NCBI GenBank assembly: GCA_947165595.1
Contig: CAMVAV010000003.1
Location: 22,679 to 86,678, forward strand
DNA: 64,000 nt
Source of the DNA: an uncultured Clostridia bacterium
GTDB lineage: Bacteria > Bacillota > Clostridia > Oscillospirales > Oscillospiraceae
Direction of reading: 5' to 3'
Under the pieces are notes generated by a model. That model made no database searches. It had not been told where the DNA came from and saw nothing but the letters and a program-made list of their open reading frames with translations. Shown here in pieces: positions 6,164 through 12,636 of this stretch. Made by a program: the position numbers and the translations under genes. Within the stretch, counting starts at the first letter, position 1. Every line of letters begins with the position of its first letter.

Positions 6164-7831
6164 ATGAATCAGTCTGTCCCCGACGAAGCCAGGGTCCGTC
6201 TGGACGAGCTTTTTGAAGCGTTCTCCACCATCGCGGAGGGGACCTATGTCTACCTCTGCAACATGAAATACGACTACTCGCGCTGGTCCGAATCCGCGGT
6301 CACGACCTTCGGGCTGCCCTCTGAGTACATGTTCGGCGCGGGCGATATCTGGGAGGAGCACATCCACCCGGAGGACCGCGAGAGCTATCACAGGAGCATC
6401 GACGCCATCTTCTCCGGGCAGGACGGCGGGCACGACATGCAGTACCGCGCGCGCAAGCCGAACGGCGAGTACGAGGTCTGCACCTGCCGCGGCGTCGTGA
6501 TGCGCGACGAGAACGGCGTGCCGGCGTACTTCGGCGGCTCGATCCGCAACCACGGCGTGCAGGGACGCATGGACACGCTGATCGGGCTGCGCAACCAGTA
6601 CGGCTTTTTTGAGGACCTGAACAGCGATATCGTCAGGCACCGCAAGGTCCGCATCCTGCTCATCGGACTCGCCAAATTCACCGAGATCAACGAGGTCTAC
6701 GGCTATCTGTTCGGCAATCAGGTGCTCCAGCGCTTCGGGCGCTTCCTCTTCGAGCACATCGGAAACCGCGGGCACGTCTACCGGATGGACGGCACAAAGT
6801 TTGCCGTGATCACCGAAACGCTCGGCGAGCGCGAGGTCCGGGAGGAGTATGAGGCGATCCGCGCCCACTTCCGCGACGGCATCCGGGTCGACGGCAAGCA
6901 CATCATCCTCGACATGAACGCCGGTTTCCTCTCGCTCGACGAGTTCTCGGTGGACGTGCAGACCGTCTACGCCGGGCTCAATTTCGCCTACGGGGAATCG
7001 AAGATCCGGCGGCAGGGCGACATGGTGGAGTTCCGCAACGAGTGGAACGGCGAGAGCCAGCAGCGGCTCGAGATGCTGCACGCCATCCGCAACTCGATCG
7101 CGCAGGACTGCAAAAACTTCTTCCTGTACTACCAGCCGGTCGTCGACGCCGCGAGCGAGCGCCTGATCGGCGCGGAATCGCTGCTGCGCTGGAAAAGCGA
7201 GAAATACGGTCTCGTCATGCCGAACGACTTTGTCCCGCTGCTCGAGCGCGACTCGCTGTTCCCGCAGCTCGGGCACTGGATCCTCAAAACGTCGCTGCTC
7301 GACGCGAAGAAGGTCCTCGCCGTCTGCCCGGAGTTCGTCGTCAACGTCAACCTGTCCTACACGCAGCTCGAAAAGCCGGATTTCGCGGACATGGTGCTCA
7401 ACCTGCTCGACGAGACGGGGTATCCGCCAGAGCATCTGTGTCTGGAGATCACGGAGCGCTGCCGCCTGCTCGACGTCGAGCATCTGCTCAACATCGTCGC
7501 GCGGCTCCGCGCCTCCGGCATCCGCTTCGCGCTCGACGACTTCGGCACCGGCTTTTCCTCCGTCGGGATCATCAAGGCGATCCCGCTCGACACGATCAAG
7601 ATCGACCGCAGCTTCGTCATCGAGATCGAGGAGGACCGGCAGGAGCAGCAGCTTGTGGAGCACTTCACCGCCGTCGCCGCGCTGTTCGGCGCGAAGGTCT
7701 GCGTGGAGGGCATCGAGACCGCCGGGATGCGCGATATTTTGCAGCGCTATCGCGTGCGGAGCTTCCAGGGCTACTTCTTTGGGCACCCGATGGACCTCGA
7801 CGCGTTCCTCAGTTACGCGAAAACCGGCTGA
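6164..7831 (+). CDS. PAS - degenerate GGDEF - EAL protein (probable c-di-GMP phosphodiesterase)
   Basis: This 555-residue soluble protein has a PAS-like domain (residues about 15-130; FGLPSEYMFGAGDIWEEHIHPEDR), a GGDEF-like domain (about 135-305) and an EAL domain (about 315-550). The GGDEF signature is replaced by DGTKF (MDGTKFAV), so cyclase activity is unlikely. The EAL domain keeps the key pieces: ESLLRW in place of EALLRW, EITE, DDFGTGFSS, IKIDRSF and VEGIE. It therefore most likely degrades cyclic di-GMP in response to a PAS-sensed signal, with the GGDEF remnant perhaps binding nucleotide. The ATG at 6164 is chosen over earlier in-frame codons because of AGGGGGTG and a consensus promoter. 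It is a single-gene unit. Confidence 0.88.
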   Translation: MNQSVPDEARVRLDELFEAFSTIAEGTYVYLCNMKYDYSRWSESAVTTFGLPSEYMFGAGDIWEEHIHPEDRESYHRSIDAIFSGQDGGHDMQYRARKPNGEYEVCTCRGVVMRDENGVPAYFGGSIRNHGVQGRMDTLIGLRNQYGFFEDLNSDIVRHRKVRILLIGLAKFTEINEVYGYLFGNQVLQRFGRFLFEHIGNRGHVYRMDGTKFAVITETLGEREVREEYEAIRAHFRDGIRVDGKHIILDMNAGFLSLDEFSVDVQTVYAGLNFAYGESKIRRQGDMVEFRNEWNGESQQRLEMLHAIRNSIAQDCKNFFLYYQPVVDAASERLIGAESLLRWKSEKYGLVMPNDFVPLLERDSLFPQLGHWILKTSLLDAKKVLAVCPEFVVNVNLSYTQLEKPDFADMVLNLLDETGYPPEHLCLEITERCRLLDVEHLLNIVARLRASGIRFALDDFGTGFSSVGIIKAIPLDTIKIDRSFVIEIEEDRQEQQLVEHFTAVAALFGAKVCVEGIETAGMRDILQRYRVRSFQGYFFGHPMDLDAFLSYAKTG

Positions 7832-7864
7832 GTCCGTCCTCCTCCGCCGCATCCGACACAAAAA

Positions 7865-7901
7865 AGCCCTCCCCGCAGTCCCAAAGGCTGTGAGGAGGGC
7901 T
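7865..7901. terminator. Convergent terminator hairpin (repeat of the 2604-2645 hairpin)
   Basis: AGCCCTCC (7865-7872) pairs with GGAGGGCT (7894-7901), with a weaker inner pairing of GCAGTC and GGCTGT. It lies between the converging PAS-EAL gene and the phosphatase-HD gene. The leftward transcript ends in TTTTTT after the stem. Its reverse complement begins AGCCCTCCTCACAG, as does the hairpin at 2604. Confidence 0.75.
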
Positions 7902-7923
7902 GGCATTTTGCGTTCTCTTTCCG

Positions 7924-9000
7924 TCATTCCCCGCGCAGGGCGCGCCCGAGCATCCGCTCCACGCGTTTTGCCTGCGCAAAGCGCCGCGCGTGGTTCTCAC
8001 GCGCCTCGTCCGTTTTGCATTTCTCATAGCTCGACGCAAAGCGCGCCTCCAGCGTGACGCGCTCCGTCCCCCGCGTCTGCTTGTCCGCGAGGTACAGCAC
8101 CGCCGCCTCGTCCGGCAGCCGCTCATGCTCCGGCGACAGCTCGTGGTGGCTTTCCACCGCCTCCGCCGCCCGCGGATAGCCCAGCGCGCGGAGCCACGCC
8201 GCGCCCGTGCGCGCGTGCTCCGTCTCCGTCCGCGCCACGTCGTGCAGCAGCGCCGCCGCGCGCAGCAGCGCCGCGTCGAGCGCGTACCCGTGTTCTTTAA
8301 GCGCCGCCGCCAGCTCCTCCGCACGCGCCGCGACCGCCCTTGCGTGGGCGCGGACCGGCTCCGGCGTCCCCGCGGCGTCCAGCAGCCGCTCGCACAGTTC
8401 CGGCGTCAGCGGCGGCGGATCGGGCAGCGCGGCGAGCCGTTCGATCGTCCATGCCGAACCGTCAAGGCGAAGCGTGCTCACACAGCCCAAGGGCTGCGGC
8501 AGGCGCCAGAATTCGTTTCCGTCCCGCCCGCTCAGCGCGCACAGCAGCAGCCGGTTCACCCCCGCGTGCGCGACGACCGCGATATCGCCCGACGAGCGCC
8601 CCAGACACTCCTCCAGCGCCGTGCGCGCGCGTCTCCGGCAGTCCGCCGGCGCCTCGCCCCCCTCGGGAAAGCAGGTGAACGGCTCCCGCCCCCTTTTCTC
8701 GTAGAGCGCCGGAAAACGCCGGCGTATTTCGTCGAAGGAAAGTCCCTCCCAGCAGCCCATGCCGAGCTCGCGCAGGTCCTCTACGGTCTCCGCCCCGCGT
8801 CCGAGCGCCTCCGCGGTCTCCCGCGCGCGGCACAGCGGACTCGTAAACACGCGCGTCACCTCCGGCAGCGTCTCCGCCAGCAGCGCGGCGCGCATGCGTC
8901 CGAGCGCGCTGAGCGGCACGTCCGTCGCGCCCAGGCAGACAGGCCCTTCCGCGGGAAGCTCCGGCTCGCAGTGGCGGAGCAGATACACCGTCCTTGCCAT
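7924..9000 (-). CDS. Histidine phosphatase - HD domain fusion protein of the molybdenum hydroxylase locus
   Basis: The N-terminal 195 residues form a phosphoglycerate-mutase-like histidine phosphatase domain (YLLRHCEPELP with the catalytic His in RHC, TSPLCRARETAEAL, VVAHAGVNR). Residues about 205-350 form an HD phosphohydrolase domain (VRAHARAVAARAEELA, LLHDVARTE, ESHHELSPE, YLADK). Both halves probably act on small phosphorylated molecules. The gene follows xdhC by only 4 bases and the nucleotidyltransferase-ModE gene further upstream, so a role in molybdopterin nucleotide handling or clean-up is inferred from context. The RHC in place of RHG at the catalytic motif is a small deviation. Similar fusions accompany aldehyde oxidoreductase maturation genes; the substrate is unknown. 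Confidence 0.82.
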   Translation of the reverse strand: MARTVYLLRHCEPELPAEGPVCLGATDVPLSALGRMRAALLAETLPEVTRVFTSPLCRARETAEALGRGAETVEDLRELGMGCWEGLSFDEIRRRFPALYEKRGREPFTCFPEGGEAPADCRRRARTALEECLGRSSGDIAVVAHAGVNRLLLCALSGRDGNEFWRLPQPLGCVSTLRLDGSAWTIERLAALPDPPPLTPELCERLLDAAGTPEPVRAHARAVAARAEELAAALKEHGYALDAALLRAAALLHDVARTETEHARTGAAWLRALGYPRAAEAVESHHELSPEHERLPDEAAVLYLADKQTRGTERVTLEARFASSYEKCKTDEARENHARRFAQAKRVERMLGRALRGE

Positions 9001-9004
9001 GCGC

Positions 9005-9916
9005 TCAGCCGGAGATGTCCTCGACCAGTATTTTGAGCGAGCCGCCGCACGCCATGCCCTCGTCCGCGGCGACCTCGTTGCTCAGATCCGCGTCGACGAC
9101 CTCCGCGCGCCCCGTGCCGATCAACCGCTCCGCCTTGCGCAGCGCCTCCGCCTCGCAGCAGCCGCCGCCGATCGTGCCCGCGCTCCGCCCCGCCTTGTCG
9201 ACGATCATCATGGAGCCGGTCTTCGCGGGCGTGGAGCCGCGGCTTTCCAGCACCAGCAGCATCGCCTTGGGCGTCTGCGTGTCGGCGGCGAAGCGAAGCA
9301 GCGCCTCATCCGCGTCCGTCCGCTCCAGATACGACTCGTCCGTCGGACGGGAACGGCGCGCCAAAATCAGCTCCGCCGCGATGGAGACCGCGATCTCCAT
9401 CGGCGTGAGCGCCTTGATCGGGATGCCGATGGGCGTGTGGACGCTGCGGATGCGCTCCGGGTCGAAGCCCTCCTCCTCCAGCAGCTTGAGCTGCACGGCG
9501 GTCCGACGGCGCGAGCCGATCATGCCGAGATAGTACGGCATCTCCTCCCCGGGCAGGATCGCGCGCAGACAGTCCCCGTCGAAGCGGTGCCCGCGCGTAA
9601 TGACGCAGACATAGTCGAGCGGACGGATGCGCAGCGCGCGGATCGCCGAGGCAAAATCGTCGCACACGATCTCCGCAGCGTCCGGAAAGCGCGTCCGGTT
9701 CGCAAACTCCGGCCGGTCGTCCACGACCGTCACGGCGAATTCCAGCTTCGCCGCCAGCTCCGCCACCGCCTGGGAAACATGCCCCGCGCCGAGCAGGATC
9801 AGCCGCTCCGGCCGCGCAAAGCGCCTTGTGTAGAGCCTTCCGTCCACCGTGCGCGTCAGCGCCGCCTCGCGTCCCTCCGCCAGCTGCTCCAGCAGCGCCG
9901 CAAATTCCTCTGTCAT
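9005..9916 (-). CDS. xdhC: XdhC-family molybdenum hydroxylase maturation factor, permuted domain order
   Basis: XdhC proteins bind molybdenum cofactor, promote its sulfuration and insert it into xanthine dehydrogenase-type enzymes. Here residues about 40-205 form the Rossmann domain (LILLGAGHVSQAVAELA, VVDDRPEFANRTRFPDA, GMIGSRRRT, HTPIGIPI), and residues about 215-303 form the CoxI domain (RGSTPAKTGSMMIVD, GTIGGGCCEAEAL, ACGGSLKILVED). In the best-known XdhC proteins the CoxI part comes first, so this protein is circularly permuted. A start at 9916 (ATGACAGAGG, preceded by GGGAGG) is well supported. It is the middle gene of a three-gene set with the ModE fusion and the phosphatase-HD protein and presumably serves the Mop enzyme at 24443-27376. 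Confidence 0.88.
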   Translation of the reverse strand: MTEEFAALLEQLAEGREAALTRTVDGRLYTRRFARPERLILLGAGHVSQAVAELAAKLEFAVTVVDDRPEFANRTRFPDAAEIVCDDFASAIRALRIRPLDYVCVITRGHRFDGDCLRAILPGEEMPYYLGMIGSRRRTAVQLKLLEEEGFDPERIRSVHTPIGIPIKALTPMEIAVSIAAELILARRSRPTDESYLERTDADEALLRFAADTQTPKAMLLVLESRGSTPAKTGSMMIVDKAGRSAGTIGGGCCEAEALRKAERLIGTGRAEVVDADLSNEVAADEGMACGGSLKILVEDISG

Positions 9917-9946
9917 CGCAAACCTCCCGTATTCCTGTCATTTGGA

Positions 9947-9958
9947 TTTTGAATAACG
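9947..9958 (-). promoter_or_regulatory. TTTTGAATAACG element upstream of xdhC
   Basis: The 12-mer TTTTGAATAACG lies 30 bases upstream of the xdhC start and exactly matches the core of the tandem repeats between mop and the C-GCAxxG-C-C gene (27467-27508). It may be a shared regulator-binding site for the molybdenum hydroxylase genes; the protein that binds it is not shown by the sequence. No clear -35/-10 pair was found for xdhC. Confidence 0.5.
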
Positions 9959-9979
9959 TACGCAAAAAGAAAAGAGCGG

Positions 9980-10948
9980 TCACGTCGTTCCGGCTTCCCC
10001 GTCCTTAAGCCGCCCGTTCAGCGCGCCGAAGGAGCGTTCAAACGCCGCGCGGCTCGCTGTCAGCAGCTCCCCGACGAAGCCGCGGTACGCCGCGAGCAGC
10101 GCCCGCCCGTCCGCGGTTAGCATCGTACCGCCGCCCTCCGCGCCGCCGACGCTGCGCTCCGTGAGCCGCAGCCCCAGCTCGCGCTCCATGTCGCGCAGCC
10201 GCGTCCAGCCCCGGGTGTAGGAGATGTGCACGCAGGCGCACGCGCGCTGGATGGAGCCGGTCTGCCCGATCATCTCAAGGAACTGCGCGTCCTCCGGCCC
10301 GAACAGACAGCCGCCGCGGCCGATCTGGATGTGCAGCTTCGGCCAGAAGCCGTCGCCGCTCCGCTCCACGGAATACTGCCTGCGGATCTTGAGCAGGTCC
10401 TCCTGCGTGTCCGCGTCCAGCGTGCAGCCGTAGTCGTCCACGGGCAGGTCCACCGCCGCGACCGCCAACTCCCGCAGCGCGCCGTTCAGCCCGCCCGCGC
10501 CCCTGAAGTCGAGCAGCGCCGGGATCAGCGCCGCGTCCAGCAGCAGCGGGTGTCCGGTCTTCCCGTCGTGCACGGGGCGGACCGCCTGCCCCTCCTGCGC
10601 CATCATCGCGCGCAGGGTTTCCGCGCGCATCAGGGGGATATCCCCCGGCGTGAGAAACAGCCTGTCGCAGGGCTCGCGCAGCGAGGCGATGCCGATCTTG
10701 AGGGAGTGGAGCATCTGCGTGTCCGTGTAGCTGTGATTCAGCACGACGCGCACGTCCCGGTCCCGCAACGCGCGTTCCAGCTCGTCGCCCCGATAGCCGC
10801 CGACGACCACGATCTCGCCGACGCCCGCGTCGCGCATGCTGCGCACGATGCGCGCAACGATCGCCTCCCCGCCCACCTGGACGAGGGGTTTAAAATCCCG
10901 CATGCGCGAGGAGAGCCCCGCCGCCGCGATCACCGCCGATACCTTCAA
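9980..10948 (-). CDS. MocA/MobA-like nucleotidyltransferase fused to a ModE-type DNA-binding domain
   Basis: The 322-residue protein has an N-terminal NTP transferase domain (VSAVIAAAGLSSRMRDFKPL, GDIPLMRAETLRAMM, LDADTQEDL; residues 1-200), as in the CTP:molybdopterin cytidylyltransferase MocA. Residues about 210-310 match the ModE N-terminal winged helix (EDAQFLEMIGQTGSIQRACA, SYTRGWTRLRDMERELGLRL, GGGTMLTADGRALL). The ModE ligand-binding Mop domains are absent. The start is taken as TTG at 10948 because GGGGGTGG lies just upstream and the Rossmann strand begins three residues later. Such fusions are found with aldehyde oxidoreductase genes. The enzyme half probably makes the dinucleotide cofactor; the HTH half suggests that it also regulates these genes. 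Confidence 0.82.
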   Translation of the reverse strand: MKVSAVIAAAGLSSRMRDFKPLVQVGGEAIVARIVRSMRDAGVGEIVVVGGYRGDELERALRDRDVRVVLNHSYTDTQMLHSLKIGIASLREPCDRLFLTPGDIPLMRAETLRAMMAQEGQAVRPVHDGKTGHPLLLDAALIPALLDFRGAGGLNGALRELAVAAVDLPVDDYGCTLDADTQEDLLKIRRQYSVERSGDGFWPKLHIQIGRGGCLFGPEDAQFLEMIGQTGSIQRACACVHISYTRGWTRLRDMERELGLRLTERSVGGAEGGGTMLTADGRALLAAYRGFVGELLTASRAAFERSFGALNGRLKDGEAGTT

Positions 10949-10984
10949 GCTTCCACCCCCGTCCGAAGCAGCCGCAGCCGACCA

Positions 10985-11037
10985 ATATTCATTCTTCTGA
11001 ATATCGTTATCATGCCATACCGCCGCCGCTTTGTCAA
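10985..11037 (-). promoter_or_regulatory. Promoter and palindromic operator of the nucleotidyltransferase-ModE gene
   Basis: On the leftward strand TTGACA (11032-11037) and CATGAT (11009-11014) are separated by 17 bases. Directly after the -10 box lies a perfect palindrome, ATATTCA-6 bases-TGAATAT (10985-11004), positioned over the likely transcription start, as expected of a repressor site. The ModE-type domain encoded by this gene is the obvious candidate binder. Confidence 0.7.
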
Positions 11038-11042
11038 GCGAC

Positions 11043-11075
11043 AAAAGGCGCCGCTTTTGCAAGCGGCGCCTTTTT
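11043..11075. terminator. Rho-independent terminator after the AGCS symporter gene
   Basis: AAAAGGCGCCGCTT pairs with AAGCGGCGCCTTTT around a 4-base loop, with T runs in both directions. It ends the leftward hydroxyproline transcription unit and insulates it from the promoter at 11032. Confidence 0.85.
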
Positions 11076-11099
11076 GCTTGATTTCGGGATTGCGGGAAA

Positions 11100-12578
11100 T
11101 TACTTCTTGTCCGCGGCGATGCGGTCCTTGTTGATGGAGCGCCACAGATCCTTGTCGACGCCGTCAAACGGCAGCTTGTCGGGATCGTAGTACGGGTCCT
11201 TGCCGGCGTCCATCTGCGCGCGATAGTCCTTGTAGAGCGCGAACGCCTTCGGAGCGAGGAACCAGAGCATGATGGTCTGGAACCAGGTCACGGAGCCGAG
11301 CGCCAGGTCGGACAGGTCCCAGGCCATGCTGGCGGGGACGATGCCGTAGATAACCACGAGGACGATCATGACGACCTTGAGCACGAGCTGGAAGGTCTTG
11401 CGCTGCTTCTCCTTGCCGTCGCCCTGGAACAGGTACAGCAGGGAGGTCTCCGCCTCATAGTAGTAGGACACGATGCAGGTGAAGGAGAACAGGAGCAGCA
11501 TGACCGCGACGAACCACTGGCCGAAGCCGGCGATCACGGAGTCACAGGCAGCCTGCACGAAGCCGACGCCGCCCTCCTGACCGGCAACGGCAGCCGCGCC
11601 CTGATAACCGGAGGCGGTGTTGAAGCAGCCGGTGAGAAGGACCATGAACGCGGTGCAGGAGCAGACCACGATGGTATCCAGGAACACGCCCGCGGCGTTC
11701 GCGAGGCCCTGCTTGACGGGGTGGGAGGTCTCCGTCGCGGAGGCGGCGGGGACGGCCTCGCCCATACCGGAGGCGCTGGAGAAGGTACCGCGCTGCACGC
11801 CCTGACGGATCGCCGTGCCGATCGCGCCGCCGATGACGGCGTCCTTGCCGAAGGCGCCCTTGAAGATCATGCCGAACACGGCGGGGATCTGACCGATATT
11901 CGCGACCACGATGATGATCGTGAAGAGCAGGTACGCGACCGTCATGAACGGGACGACCAGGGAGGCGAAGTCACCGATGCGCTTGATGCCGCCGATGATG
12001 ATGACGCCGAGGATGGCGGCAACGATCAGGGACGTGACCCACATCGGGACGCCCGCGGCGTTCTTGAAGGAATCGCTGATGGTGTTGGTCGCGGCGGCGG
12101 GCATGAAGAGCGCCGCGCCGAGGCCGAGCGCGAGAGCGAGGATGGTGCCGTACCACTTCTTGTTCCAGCCGTACTCGGCGCACATGGCGCCGGAGCCGCG
12201 GTACTCGCCGTCGATCTTCCTCTTGTAGAGCTGGCCGAGGGTGCACTCCACGAAGTTGACCGCCGCGTTGGTGATGCCGATGATCCACATCCAGAAGATC
12301 GCGCCGGGGCCGCCGCGATAGATCGCGACCGCCACGCCCGCGACGTTGCCGGTGCCGATGCGCATCGCCATCGTGGTGCAGAACGAAGCGAAGGTGGAAA
12401 TGCCGGATTCAGACTTTCCGCCGGAGAAGATGCGCTTCCACATATCGCCGTGGTGGGTGATCTGGAAGAACCCGAGCTTGATCGAGAACCAGATACCGCC
12501 GCCGCCGATGATGATCAGCATGCCGATTCCCCAGAAGAAACCGTTTAGGGTCCCTACCAGACTGCTAATTGCTTCCAT
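11100..12578 (-). CDS. Sodium:alanine/glycine symporter (AGCS family)
   Basis: This 492-residue membrane protein has the AGCS signature (FCTTMAMRIGTGNVAGVAVAIY) and about ten hydrophobic segments, for example MLIIIGGGGIWFSIKLGFF and LGLGAALFMPAA. AGCS carriers import small neutral amino acids together with sodium ions. The gene follows hypD by 58 bases with no terminator between and GGAGGG upstream of its ATG, so it is the last gene of the hydroxyproline operon. This position suggests that it imports hydroxyproline, proline or a related amino acid, although the family usually takes alanine or glycine. The length is normal. Confidence 0.93.
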   Translation of the reverse strand: MEAISSLVGTLNGFFWGIGMLIIIGGGGIWFSIKLGFFQITHHGDMWKRIFSGGKSESGISTFASFCTTMAMRIGTGNVAGVAVAIYRGGPGAIFWMWIIGITNAAVNFVECTLGQLYKRKIDGEYRGSGAMCAEYGWNKKWYGTILALALGLGAALFMPAAATNTISDSFKNAAGVPMWVTSLIVAAILGVIIIGGIKRIGDFASLVVPFMTVAYLLFTIIIVVANIGQIPAVFGMIFKGAFGKDAVIGGAIGTAIRQGVQRGTFSSASGMGEAVPAASATETSHPVKQGLANAAGVFLDTIVVCSCTAFMVLLTGCFNTASGYQGAAAVAGQEGGVGFVQAACDSVIAGFGQWFVAVMLLLFSFTCIVSYYYEAETSLLYLFQGDGKEKQRKTFQLVLKVVMIVLVVIYGIVPASMAWDLSDLALGSVTWFQTIMLWFLAPKAFALYKDYRAQMDAGKDPYYDPDKLPFDGVDKDLWRSINKDRIAADKK

Positions 12579-12636
12579 TGACGTTTTCCCTCCTAAATTT
12601 TGTTTTTTCTATCCCCTGACAGAGCCTCCGCGGCGG

